Assembly: GCF_001751255.1 (NCBI RefSeq)
Contig: NZ_LJGW01000066.1
Coordinates: 34,624 to 68,566, forward strand
Length of the DNA: 33,943 nt
Source of the DNA: Streptomyces nanshensis
GTDB lineage: Bacteria; Actinomycetota; Actinomycetes; Streptomycetales; Streptomycetaceae
Direction of reading: 5' to 3'
The translations under genes and the position numbers were made by a program. The first letter of the stretch is position 1; the number at the start of each line of letters is the position of its first letter. A model generated the notes under the pieces. That model worked only from the letters and a program-made list of their open reading frames with translations, had not been told where the DNA came from and did no database searches. Positions 9,955 through 17,721 of the stretch are shown piece by piece.

Positions 9955-12900
9955 GTGGTACGAGTAAACGTGCGCAGAAGAGTCCTCATCCGGTCACTGA
10001 TTCCCGCAGTGACCGCTTTTTCGTTTCTGACGGCCACTCAGCCGCCGTCGGCGAACGCGGCGCCCGCCGCCGCATCTGCCCCGGCCGCCGTCTCTGCTCA
10101 GAGCGGCGCGTCCCACTCCACGGTCCGTCCCACGACGGCCCCCGACGGCGACGGCATGGAACTGTCGCGCACCACCCGGCCCGTGGCGCCGGGCGCCCGG
10201 CTCACCTCGTTCCAGCGGCTGGAGCCGGACAAGTGGCTTCGGGCGGACGCCCTCAGCGTCGAACTCGGCGACGGCGGGACGGGATCGGGTTCCGGCGCCG
10301 TCGCCGGACAGGGCACCGGCGGCACAGGCAGCGGTGGCGGCGGAGGCAGCGGGGGCACTCGCGCCGAGTACCTCTCCTCCGGCGAGGTCTCCACCCGTAA
10401 GCCGCTCAGCGAGCAGGCCGCCGCCTACGACCCGGGCAAGGGCCGCCGTACGGTCGCGGCCTTCAACGCCGACTTCTTCGACATCGACGAGACCGGCGCC
10501 CCGCTCGGGCCGGGCGTACGCCACGGCCGCGCCACGCACTCCCCCGAGGCGGGCAACAGCTCGTCGGTCGCCTTCGGTCCGGACGCGGCGGGCCGCATCC
10601 TCGACCTCTACTTCGAGGGCACCCTCACCCTCCCCGACGGCAAGCAGCCGCTGACCGCGTACAACGCGGCCAACGTCCCCGAGAACGGCATCGGCGCCTA
10701 CAACTCCCGCTGGGGCAGCGCCGATCGGGCTCTCGCCACCGACGGCGACCCCGAGTCGTCCGAGGTGCGGCTGCGGCACGGCCGCGTGGCCGAGGTCGTG
10801 GACGAGCCCGGCGACGGCCCGATTCCGAAGGGCACGACCGTCCTGGTCGGCCGGGACGCCGCGGCGGGCGCCCTGGACGGTCTGGACGTGGGCGACCGTG
10901 TCTCGCTGGAGTACCACGTCCGTACGAACGGGGGCGGCCCGGCGCCGCGTACGGCGGTCGGCGGCCGGGGCCTGCTGGTCGTCGACGGCGAGCCGCAGGA
11001 CTGGGAGGGCAAGCCGAACAACGAGGCGGCGCCCCGTACCGCCGTCGGCTTCTCCCAGGACGGCTCCACGATGCACGTCCTGTCCGTGGACGGACGCCAG
11101 GCCGCCTCCGGCGGTGTCACGCTCACCGAACTGGCCCGGATGATGCGGCAGTTGGGCGCCTACAACGCGCTCAATCTGGACGGCGGCGGCTCGTCCACCC
11201 TGCTCGCTCGCGAACCGGGCGCCCAGAAGCCCCAGTTGGAGAACGAGCCGTCCGACGGCGAGGAGCGCGAGGTGCCCAACGGCCTCGCCCTGACCGCTCC
11301 CGAGGGCAGCGGCAGGCTCAAGGACTTCTGGGTGGAGACGGCCGCGGACCCGGCCTCCGCACCGACCGCCGACAACATGCCCGTCGGCCACCCGGACCGT
11401 GTCTTCCCGGGCCTGACACGGAAGTTGACGGCCGCCGGGTACGACGAGTCCTACGGTCCGGCCGAGGGCAGCCCGCGCTGGTTGGCGGCCCGTTCCGGCG
11501 TCGGCCGGGTCGACGGCAAGGGCGTCTTCCACGCCCGTCGTGCCGGCTCCACGCGGGTCACCGCGCACCAGGGTGCCGCACAGGGCTCGACACGGCTGTC
11601 GGTCGTCGGCGATCTGGCACGCGTACAGCCCACCCGGGAACGCGTCGGGCTGGCGGACGGCGACGCCGAGGGCTCCTTCGGCATCGTCGGGTTCGACGCG
11701 GGCGGCACCAGCGCTCCCGTCGATCCCGCCGACGCTCAACTGACGTACGACCGTTCGCTGTTCTCCATCACGCCCGACAGCGAGAGCGGCGGCTTCACCG
11801 TACGGGCCCGGCCCGGACAGGAGTCGGCGTCCGGCATCGTGACGGTCGCGGTACGGGGGCACACCGCCAAGGTCGCCGTCACGGTCGGACTGCGCGAGGT
11901 GAGGACCGCGGACTTCGAAGACGCCGCGGACTGGAAGTTCAGCGCCGCACGGGCCGAGGGCTCGCTCGCCGCCGACCCCGGCGGCAAGGAGGGCACGGGG
12001 CTGAAGATGACGTACGACTTCGGCCGCTCGACCGCGACCCGCGCCGCGTACGCGACCCCGCCCGCGGAGGTTCCCGTACCGGGGCAGCCGCAGAGCTTCA
12101 GCCTGTGGATCAAGAGCGACGGCAAGGGCGCCTGGCCCTCGCTCCACCTCAAGGACGCGAGCGGGACCGACCAGGTGCTGCGCGGCGAGCACCTCACCGA
12201 GGAGGGCTGGCAGCAGGTCGTCTTCGAGGTGCCGGAGACCGTCAACTACCCGCTGCGGCTGAACCGTTTCTACCTCGCGGAGACCAGACCGGCGGAGCAG
12301 TACACGGGCGAGGTCGTGCTCGACGAGCTGACGGCGCACGTGCCGCCGGACGTGGAGCTGCCAGAGGCCGCCCGTCCGCACGATCCGCTGATCTCGACGG
12401 CGGCCGACGTCGCGGGACGCGACTGGCGGTACGCGGTGATCTCCGACGCGCAGTTCGTGGCCCGCGACCCGGACAGCGCCGTCGTACGGCAGGCACGCCG
12501 GACACTGCGCGAGATCCGCGCCGCACGGCCCGACTTCGTCATCGTCGACGGCGACCTCGTGGACGAGGGCTCGAAGGAGGATCTGGCCTTCGCACACCGG
12601 GTGTTGGAGGAGGAGTTGGGCGATGCCGTCGACTGGTACTACGTGCCGGGCAACCACGAGGTGATGGGCGGCAGCATCGCGGACTTCACCGCCGAATTCG
12701 GCCCGGCGCAGCGGACGTTCGACCACAAGGGCACGAGGTTCATCACGCTCGACACCTCGTCCCTGACCGTACGGGGCGGCGGGTACGGCCAACTCCAGGA
12801 GCTGCGGCGGCAGTTGAACGAGGCTGCCGGCGACCCGTCGGTCTCCTCGGTGACCCTCGTCCAGCATGTGCCGCCGCGCGACCCGACCGGACAGCAGGCG

Positions 12901-13515
12901 AGCCAGCTCACCGACCGGATGGAGGCGGATCTGCTGGAGGACTGGCTAGGCGACTTCCGCGCGCGAACAGGCAAGGGCGCGGCCTTCATCGGGGGGCACG
13001 CGGGCGCGTTCGACGCCTCACGGGTGCGCGGTGTGCCGTATCTGGTCAACGGCAACTCCGGTAAGGCACCGGCCACTCCGGCGGACCACGGCGGGTTCAC
13101 CGGCTGGTCGCTGGTCGGCGTCGACGCACACACGCACGGGAACCGGAACGGGAACGGAAACGGCCGGGACTGGACGGCCGTGCAGACAAGGGCACATGTC
13201 GACGGACTGGCGATGGACGCTCCGGAGAAGCTGCGCGTGGGGGCGTCGACGCATGCGACGGCGGCCGTCACCCAGGGCGAGGGTGCGTCGGCGCGGAAGG
13301 TGCCCGTGACGTGGCCGGTCTCCGCGGACTGGTCCGGCTCCGGGAACCTCTGTGTGCGGGGCGGCCGGAGCGCCGCGGACGACACGAGGGTGCGCTGCGC
13401 GGCCTCGTACGACCCACGGGACGGCACCCTCACCGCGTACCGGCCGGGCACCGTGCGCCTGGCGGTGGAGGTGTCCGGGGAGCGGACGGAGAGGCAGGTG
13501 ACGATCACCCGCTGA
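9955..13515 (+). CDS. Secreted phosphodiester glycosidase-metallophosphoesterase fusion
   Basis: 1186-aa exported protein. A basic N terminus plus hydrophobic core (RRRVLIRSLIPAVTAFSFL) ending in SANA is a signal peptide. A phosphodiester-glycosidase (NAGPA/DUF2233) domain follows, with AAFNADFFDI near 169 and NLDGGGSSTLL near 405, interrupted by a Gly/Ser-rich loop. Next come Ig-like (Big2-type) segments and a carbohydrate-binding-like beta domain (FEDAADWKFS...). A calcineurin-like phosphoesterase follows: SDAQF (about 830), GDLVDEG, GNHEV (about 900), VQHVPP and GGHAG (about 1012). The first metal motif is D-x-Q rather than D-x-H, and the last is GHxG rather than GHxH. A final Ig-like tail closes the protein. 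Start GTG 9955 has AGGGGA 4 nt upstream; GTG 9937 and 9970 are alternatives. The likely role is cleavage of sugar-phosphodiesters outside the cell, but the substrate is unknown. Confidence 0.85.
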   Translation: MVRVNVRRRVLIRSLIPAVTAFSFLTATQPPSANAAPAAASAPAAVSAQSGASHSTVRPTTAPDGDGMELSRTTRPVAPGARLTSFQRLEPDKWLRADALSVELGDGGTGSGSGAVAGQGTGGTGSGGGGGSGGTRAEYLSSGEVSTRKPLSEQAAAYDPGKGRRTVAAFNADFFDIDETGAPLGPGVRHGRATHSPEAGNSSSVAFGPDAAGRILDLYFEGTLTLPDGKQPLTAYNAANVPENGIGAYNSRWGSADRALATDGDPESSEVRLRHGRVAEVVDEPGDGPIPKGTTVLVGRDAAAGALDGLDVGDRVSLEYHVRTNGGGPAPRTAVGGRGLLVVDGEPQDWEGKPNNEAAPRTAVGFSQDGSTMHVLSVDGRQAASGGVTLTELARMMRQLGAYNALNLDGGGSSTLLAREPGAQKPQLENEPSDGEEREVPNGLALTAPEGSGRLKDFWVETAADPASAPTADNMPVGHPDRVFPGLTRKLTAAGYDESYGPAEGSPRWLAARSGVGRVDGKGVFHARRAGSTRVTAHQGAAQGSTRLSVVGDLARVQPTRERVGLADGDAEGSFGIVGFDAGGTSAPVDPADAQLTYDRSLFSITPDSESGGFTVRARPGQESASGIVTVAVRGHTAKVAVTVGLREVRTADFEDAADWKFSAARAEGSLAADPGGKEGTGLKMTYDFGRSTATRAAYATPPAEVPVPGQPQSFSLWIKSDGKGAWPSLHLKDASGTDQVLRGEHLTEEGWQQVVFEVPETVNYPLRLNRFYLAETRPAEQYTGEVVLDELTAHVPPDVELPEAARPHDPLISTAADVAGRDWRYAVISDAQFVARDPDSAVVRQARRTLREIRAARPDFVIVDGDLVDEGSKEDLAFAHRVLEEELGDAVDWYYVPGNHEVMGGSIADFTAEFGPAQRTFDHKGTRFITLDTSSLTVRGGGYGQLQELRRQLNEAAGDPSVSSVTLVQHVPPRDPTGQQASQLTDRMEADLLEDWLGDFRARTGKGAAFIGGHAGAFDASRVRGVPYLVNGNSGKAPATPADHGGFTGWSLVGVDAHTHGNRNGNGNGRDWTAVQTRAHVDGLAMDAPEKLRVGASTHATAAVTQGEGASARKVPVTWPVSADWSGSGNLCVRGGRSAADDTRVRCAASYDPRDGTLTAYRPGTVRLAVEVSGERTERQVTITR

Positions 13516-13537
13516 CGACGGGAAGTCGGAAGCGGGG

Positions 13538-13575
13538 CGGGAGCGCGCGGCCGGACCTCTGGCCGCCCGCTCCCG
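13538..13575. terminator. Bidirectional terminator between the glycosidase gene and terC
   Basis: CGGGAGCG (13538-13545) pairs with CGCTCCCG (13568-13575), and internally CGGCC (13548-13552) pairs with GGCCG (13561-13565) around an 8-nt loop. It sits in the 105-bp gap between convergent genes, 22 bp after one stop and 45 bp after the other, so it can serve both. Confidence 0.7.
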
Positions 13576-13620
13576 TACCCGTCCCGTCCCGCGCCTCGTA
13601 CGTCTCGCGTCTCGTACGCC

Positions 13621-14583
13621 TCAGACCGAGGCGTCGTCCTTGATACGGCGCGTGGCCAGCAGACTGGTAATGGTCGTGACGACGAGGACGGCACCGATCA
13701 CGCCCAGCGACACGGCGATGCCGATCTCCGGTACATGCACGCCTGATTCGTGCAGCGCATGCAGCACGAGCTTGACGCCGATGAAGCCGAGGATCACCGA
13801 CAGCCCGTACGACAGGTGCACCAGCTTCTCCAGCAGCCCGCCGATGAGGAAGTAGAGCTGCCGCAGACCCATCAGCGCGAAGGCGTTGGCGGTGAAGACG
13901 ATGTACGGGTCCTGCGTGAGGCCGAAGATCGCCGGGATGGAGTCCAGCGCGAAGAGGACGTCCGTCGAGCCGATGGCCAGCATCACGATCAGCATGGGCG
14001 TCATCAGCCGCTTGCCGTTCTCGACGACGAACAGCTTCGTGCCGTGGTAGCGGTCGGTGGAGGGGAAGCGCCGCTCGACCATCTTCAGGAAGCGGTTCTC
14101 CTCGTACGTCTCCTCTCCGTGGTCCTCGCGGGCCTCCTTGATCAGCTTCCAGGCCGTCCAGATCAGGAAGGCGCCGAAGATGAAGAAGATCCAGGAGAAC
14201 GCCGAGATCATCGCCGCTCCCGCCGCGATGAACAGGGCCCGCAGCACCAGCGCGATGAGGACGCCGACCATCAGCACACGCTGCTGATACGCCGCCGGCA
14301 CCGCGAACTTCGCCATGATCAGCACGAAGACGAAGAGGTTGTCGACGCTGAGCGATTTCTCGGTGAGGAAGCCCGCGAAGAACTCACCCGACGCCTTGCT
14401 CGTACCGAACAGATGGAGCCCCAGCCCGAAGAGCCCGGCCAGGACGATCCAGACGGTCGTCCACGCCCCGGCCTCCTTGAGGGAGACCTCGTGCGGTTTG
14501 CGGCCGCCGATGAAGAAGTCGGCGGCGATGAGGACGCACAGACCGACGATCGTCAGAACCCAGACATCCAGGGAGATTTCCAT
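13621..14583 (-). CDS. TerC family integral membrane protein (probable Mn2+/metal exporter)
   Basis: 320-aa polytopic membrane protein of the TerC/Alx/YkoY family with about nine hydrophobic segments, starting MEISLDVWVLTIVGLCVL. Conserved acidic residues lie in membrane motifs EKSLSVDNLFVFVLI and GSTDVLFALDSIPA, characteristic of the family and proposed to bind metal. Bacillus and E. coli homologues are linked to Mn2+ export and to metal loading of secreted enzymes. A cytoplasmic loop EDHGEETYEENRFLKMVERRF lies mid-protein. GGAGG is 8 nt before the ATG. The leader carries a yybP-ykoY-type riboswitch able to hide that site, strongly supporting manganese control. Downstream it converges on the secreted metallophosphoesterase gene. 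The name TerC reflects tellurite-resistance history, not proven function here. Confidence 0.93.
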   Translation of the reverse strand: MEISLDVWVLTIVGLCVLIAADFFIGGRKPHEVSLKEAGAWTTVWIVLAGLFGLGLHLFGTSKASGEFFAGFLTEKSLSVDNLFVFVLIMAKFAVPAAYQQRVLMVGVLIALVLRALFIAAGAAMISAFSWIFFIFGAFLIWTAWKLIKEAREDHGEETYEENRFLKMVERRFPSTDRYHGTKLFVVENGKRLMTPMLIVMLAIGSTDVLFALDSIPAIFGLTQDPYIVFTANAFALMGLRQLYFLIGGLLEKLVHLSYGLSVILGFIGVKLVLHALHESGVHVPEIGIAVSLGVIGAVLVVTTITSLLATRRIKDDASV

Positions 14584-14591
14584 GTGCTCAT

Positions 14592-14736
14592 CCTCCGGCT
14601 AGCGTGCGCGCATCCGCCGGAGGTCTCCTCCACCTGGCGAGCACTGTCGTGCCTCCAGGCCGGCGCCCCGGGACCGGTCACATCCGGTCCGTATTGACGG
14701 GCACACCGCCGGGTGTCGGGAGTACTCCCCTCCGCA
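14592..14736 (-). promoter_or_regulatory. yybP-ykoY (Mn2+) riboswitch controlling terC translation
   Basis: Read on the minus strand, the leader contains the class hallmarks. GGGGAGTA lies at 14730-14723, closing off a P1 5' strand CGGAGG (14734-14729). CGTCAATAC lies at 14699-14691, the second conserved metal-site loop. GAGACCTCCGGC lies at 14627-14616 and contains the P1 3' strand. The same 3' strand CCTCCGGC (14623-14616) is a perfect 8-bp complement of GCCGGAGG (14599-14592), which includes the terC Shine-Dalgarno, with a 16-nt loop between. This predicts that Mn2+-stabilised P1 frees the ribosome binding site, while unliganded RNA sequesters it (translational ON switch). The class is well known upstream of TerC-family genes; the switching model here is inferred from base pairing. 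Confidence 0.85.
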
Positions 14737-14815
14737 CAAAGGAGAGTAAAGCAACACCAAGGAAAGGTAAAGAGCCGCTGGTCAGGCTGCCTTGGGAACG
14801 GTACGTCGATGCTGT

Positions 14816-14829
14816 GGCCGGTGTCGGCC
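14816..14829 (-). terminator. Small hairpin after the TerD-fusion gene
   Basis: GGCCG (14816-14820) pairs with CGGCC (14825-14829) around GTGT, starting 8 nt past the stop codon of the minus-strand gene. It is short, so only weakly supported as a terminator. The 14741-14815 stretch between it and the terC leader is comparatively A-rich and probably holds the terC promoter, but I cannot assign hexamers. Confidence 0.3.
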
Positions 14830-14837
14830 GGCTCCGT

Positions 14838-16850
14838 TCAGCCGCCGGTGCGGCGGGTGGCCCGCGCCGTGGCGACCTGGCTCAGCACCCGCGTCAGTAT
14901 TCGGCTGCCGTGCGGCACGAGCGGCGGCTCGTACGTCCAGTGGTGACCCACCCACGGATCCGCGAGGTGGTCGTCCGGGACGGGCGTGATGCGCAGCAGC
15001 GCGCGCCACAGCGGCTGCAGCAACGGACCGTACTCTTGGGCGTCTTCACGGTCGGCGACCATCAGCAGATGGACGCCGACGGACGGTCCCTCGTCTGCGA
15101 GATAGCGCAGTTGCGTCACGCCGCGGTCGTCGAACCCGTGCGGGAAGTCGTGGACGACCAGGAGCTGTTCGGCGGTGTCGACGTCGGGCGGCAGCGCGTC
15201 GGTGGCACGGCTGCGGACGGCCATCTGCACCAAGTCCACGCGCCGGGTGAGCTGTTCGAGTACGGCGCTGACGCCCGCGGCGCCCGTGGCGGGCGGCCCG
15301 GAGAGCACTCCGGTCTCCAGAAGCGGTGCGAGGGCGGCCGTCGCCGTGGCCGCCGGATCGATGACGTGCAGGGTGAAGTCGCCGGGCGGATGGACCGCCG
15401 CCAGTCGTGCGGCGATGGCCGTCGCCGTCTCACAGGCCAGACCCCGCATCTCGTCGGGCGTGACGACGGAGGCCGCCGCCGGACCGGTCGAGGCCGAACC
15501 GGCGGAGCCGCCGGGGCCGCTGTCGATCCACAGTCCGCGCTCCAGAGGCAGACGTACCAGCATCGGGATGCGCAGCCCCGCGCTCTCGGGCAGGGCGAGG
15601 TCGCCGAGGCGCATCGCCATCGGCGGCTGCCCGGGCGGCTCGTAGCCGTGCCAGACCGGGTTGTCCCAGCGGGCGTAGGCGGCCGGCAGCGCGGGCTCGA
15701 CGACGTCGGACTCCGCGCGGAGCTGCCCCAGATCACGGTCGAGCACCTCGCGGGCCTTCTCGACCAGTTGGGCCTGGCGGGCGCGTGCCTCGGCGCGGGC
15801 CGCGTCGGCCGCCGGGCCCACGCGCGTGCGGGGATCGGCGAGCACCTTGTCGAGCTCCTGCTCCATGCGGGAGTCGGCGAAGTCGACGGCGGAGCGGTAC
15901 GCCGAGACCGTACGGGCCAGGTCCTCGAACATGTCCCAGACCTGGTTGTAGAGCCGCTCGTCCATGCTCCAGCCGTTGGCGTCGCCCGCGACCGGGGTGT
16001 ACGGGGCCTCACCGGTGCCGCTGCCCTGACCACCGCCCGCGCCGGGCGCCGCCGCCGGGACGGACGGTACGGGCGGAACAGCCGCGGACGGCGAAGCGGA
16101 AAGCGGCGGAGAAGGGGGTGAAGGTGGCGGTCCGGCGGCACGATTGGGATGCTGGTAGCTGATGCGGCCGTCGCTCGGGGCGGCCGTGCCCGTGCCACCG
16201 TCGGCGATGCCCATGGCACCGCCGACGGTGGTTTCGCGGGGGCGTTCACCGTCCGGACGCGACGGGTGCGGAGCGGGGGCGGGAGCGACGGAACGGGCCC
16301 GCCCGTCGGCCACCGCCTCCTCGATCTGCGACGCCAACTCCGGTGCGCGCGCGAGCCCTTGGTCGGCGAGCATCGCGGCGAGCCCGCCGGCGTATCCCTG
16401 GCCGACCGCGCGCACCTTCCAGCTTCCCTGGCGGCGGTAGAGCTCCAGCGCGACGACGGCGGACTCCGCGCTCAGTCCCGTGAGCGTGCAGCGGGCCACG
16501 GGCTCGCCGTCCAGCTCGGTCACGGCCGCGGACGGCGGGGCCAGTTCGCCGAAGCATGCCGGGCCGCCCTCGCCCCGGGGCAGGGCGAGCAGCACGTTGA
16601 CGCGGTGCACCTCGTCGGGCAGGGCGTCCAGATCGACGGCGAGGCGGTGTTCGGCCGCGGCCTGCCGGGAGACCTCCAGACCCGGGAGCTGCGGCTGCGC
16701 AGGATGGGCTATCCAGCCCTCCTCGCGCATCCTGCCGTCCTGGTCGTTGAGCGTCGCACCGGCGATGACCGGCCGCTCCGCCGAGACCCGGATCTCCAGA
16801 CGGGCTCCCGGCAAGGGGTGGTTCTGCCCCCGTACCAGCTCGGCCGTCAT
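14838..16850 (-). CDS. TerD domain fused to a degenerate FtsK/SpoIIIE-like domain
   Basis: 670-aa protein. Residues about 1-170 form a TerD-like beta-sandwich (MTAELVRGQN..., DLDALPDEVHRVNVLLALP, VVALELYRRQGSWKVRAVGQGY). Residues about 175-300 are a Pro/Ala/Gly/Ser linker. Residues about 310-420 are helical and charged (LYNQVWDMFEDLARTV). Residues about 440-660 follow the order of an FtsK/SpoIIIE ATPase core: GLWIDSGPGG, FTLHVIDPAATATAAL, LEQLTRRVDLVQMA, LLVVHDFPHGF, VGVHLLMVADRED. However, the P-loop Gly-Lys-Ser/Thr is missing and the Walker B Asp-Glu is Asp-Phe, so it is probably catalytically dead. Start ATG 16850 follows GGGGAG at a short spacing. Function unknown; TerD context suggests envelope or metal stress. 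The TerD call is firmer than the FtsK-like call. Confidence 0.8.
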   Translation of the reverse strand: MTAELVRGQNHPLPGARLEIRVSAERPVIAGATLNDQDGRMREEGWIAHPAQPQLPGLEVSRQAAAEHRLAVDLDALPDEVHRVNVLLALPRGEGGPACFGELAPPSAAVTELDGEPVARCTLTGLSAESAVVALELYRRQGSWKVRAVGQGYAGGLAAMLADQGLARAPELASQIEEAVADGRARSVAPAPAPHPSRPDGERPRETTVGGAMGIADGGTGTAAPSDGRISYQHPNRAAGPPPSPPSPPLSASPSAAVPPVPSVPAAAPGAGGGQGSGTGEAPYTPVAGDANGWSMDERLYNQVWDMFEDLARTVSAYRSAVDFADSRMEQELDKVLADPRTRVGPAADAARAEARARQAQLVEKAREVLDRDLGQLRAESDVVEPALPAAYARWDNPVWHGYEPPGQPPMAMRLGDLALPESAGLRIPMLVRLPLERGLWIDSGPGGSAGSASTGPAAASVVTPDEMRGLACETATAIAARLAAVHPPGDFTLHVIDPAATATAALAPLLETGVLSGPPATGAAGVSAVLEQLTRRVDLVQMAVRSRATDALPPDVDTAEQLLVVHDFPHGFDDRGVTQLRYLADEGPSVGVHLLMVADREDAQEYGPLLQPLWRALLRITPVPDDHLADPWVGHHWTYEPPLVPHGSRILTRVLSQVATARATRRTGG

Positions 16851-16965
16851 CCTGCTCCCCCTTCTCACCGTCGACGCCGGTGCCGACGGCTCCTGCCGTC
16901 GCTGTCGCTGCCCCTGCCGGCGTCGCGGCCCCCGTCGTGTGAACTGCCCGTGCTGCGCCCTCCGT

Positions 16966-17544
16966 TCAGAGGTGCGGCACCATCGCGGGCATCAGGTCCT
17001 GGAACGTCTTGCCGTTGGTGGGCGCGCCGACGGCCGTCATCTGCCAGCCGTTGCCCTGGCGGTGGACCTTGGCCATGATCTGGGCGGTGTACTCGCCGCC
17101 GCCGGTCAGCGTGTAGCGGGCCAGCTCCTGCCCGTTGGTCTCGTCGACGAGGCGGCAGAAGGCGTTCTCCACCTCGGCGAAGGTCTGCCCCGTGAAGGAG
17201 TTGACCGTGAAGACGATCTGGTCGATGTGGACCGGCACACGCTGGAGGTCCACCATGATCGCCTCGTCGTCGCCGCCCTGGCCGGCGCCGCCGACGAGGT
17301 TGTCGCCGGTGTGCCGCACGGAACCGTCGTCGCTGACGAGGTGACGGAAGAAGACCACGTCCTTCGGCTCGGTGCCCGCGAACAGCACCGCCGAGGCGTC
17401 GAGGTCGATCTCCTTGCTGCGCTTGCCGAAGAGGCCACGGCGCGGTGCGGCCTTCCAGCCGAGTCCCATCCGCACCGCGGTGAGGTTGCCCCCGTCGTTC
17501 TTCTGCAGACTGATGGCCTGTCCCTTGGACAAGTTCACCGACAC
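16966..17544 (-). CDS. TerD family calcium-binding stress protein
   Basis: 192-aa TerD-family protein, essentially the standard family length. It shows VNLSKGQAISLQKND at the N terminus, RMGLGWKA, DLDASAVLF, then FFRHLVSDDGSVRHTGDNLVGG with GDDEAIMVDL, the acidic loops that bind Ca2+ in TerD structures. It ends in a typical GNGWQMTAVG strand. TerD proteins are cytosolic stress proteins tied to tellurite, oxidative and differentiation phenotypes in Streptomyces; the mechanism is unclear. GTG 17544 has AGGGGA 6 nt upstream and fits family starts. An upstream in-frame GTG at 17595 lies 6 nt after a TAGGGT box and may be simply the transcription start. The TerD-FtsK-like gene follows after 115 bp on the same strand. 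Confidence 0.92.
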   Translation of the reverse strand: MSVNLSKGQAISLQKNDGGNLTAVRMGLGWKAAPRRGLFGKRSKEIDLDASAVLFAGTEPKDVVFFRHLVSDDGSVRHTGDNLVGGAGQGGDDEAIMVDLQRVPVHIDQIVFTVNSFTGQTFAEVENAFCRLVDETNGQELARYTLTGGGEYTAQIMAKVHRQGNGWQMTAVGAPTNGKTFQDLMPAMVPHL

Positions 17545-17601
17545 GTGCTTTCCCCTCTCGACTTGCCACTGCCGTCCCGCCGTGATGGCGGTCACGCTCC
17601 G

Positions 17602-17607
17602 ACCCTA
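17602..17607 (-). promoter_or_regulatory. Putative -10 box for terD
   Basis: Minus-strand TAGGGT followed by 6 nt and a GTG at 17595. If transcription starts there, the terD mRNA either has a leaderless GTG giving a 209-aa form or a 51-nt leader before the better-supported GTG at 17544. Confidence 0.45.
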
Positions 17608-17684
17608 CGCATGCACGCGAAGCGCCCGGTCAGGGCGTCCGCCTTCGTGTCGCTCTTGCAACCTTGTGTGCCAGGCCGGCCGAT

Positions 17685-17700
17685 GCGCCGGGCCGGGCGC
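17685..17700 (-). terminator. Hairpin downstream of uvrB
   Basis: GCGCC (17685-17689) and GGCGC (17696-17700) form a 5-bp stem with a 6-nt loop, about 22 nt after the uvrB stop. A second 6-bp stem, AACCGC (17703-17708) with GCGGTT (17718-17723), overlaps the TAA stop. Together they may end uvrB transcription before the terD promoter. Confidence 0.4.
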
Positions 17701-17721
17701 TGAACCGCTCCCCTTGCGCGG

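Noticed and set aside
9692..9967. 91-codon plus-strand frame between uvrA and the glycosidase gene
   Set aside because: It runs through the strong terminator hairpin, has no family resemblance and overlaps the next gene's start and ribosome binding site.
13138..13170. Hexamer-like GGGAAC/GGAAAC repeats in the glycosidase gene
   Set aside because: They simply encode a Gly-Asn-rich linker between the phosphoesterase and the last Ig-like domain. They are too short to be a regulatory or mobile repeat.
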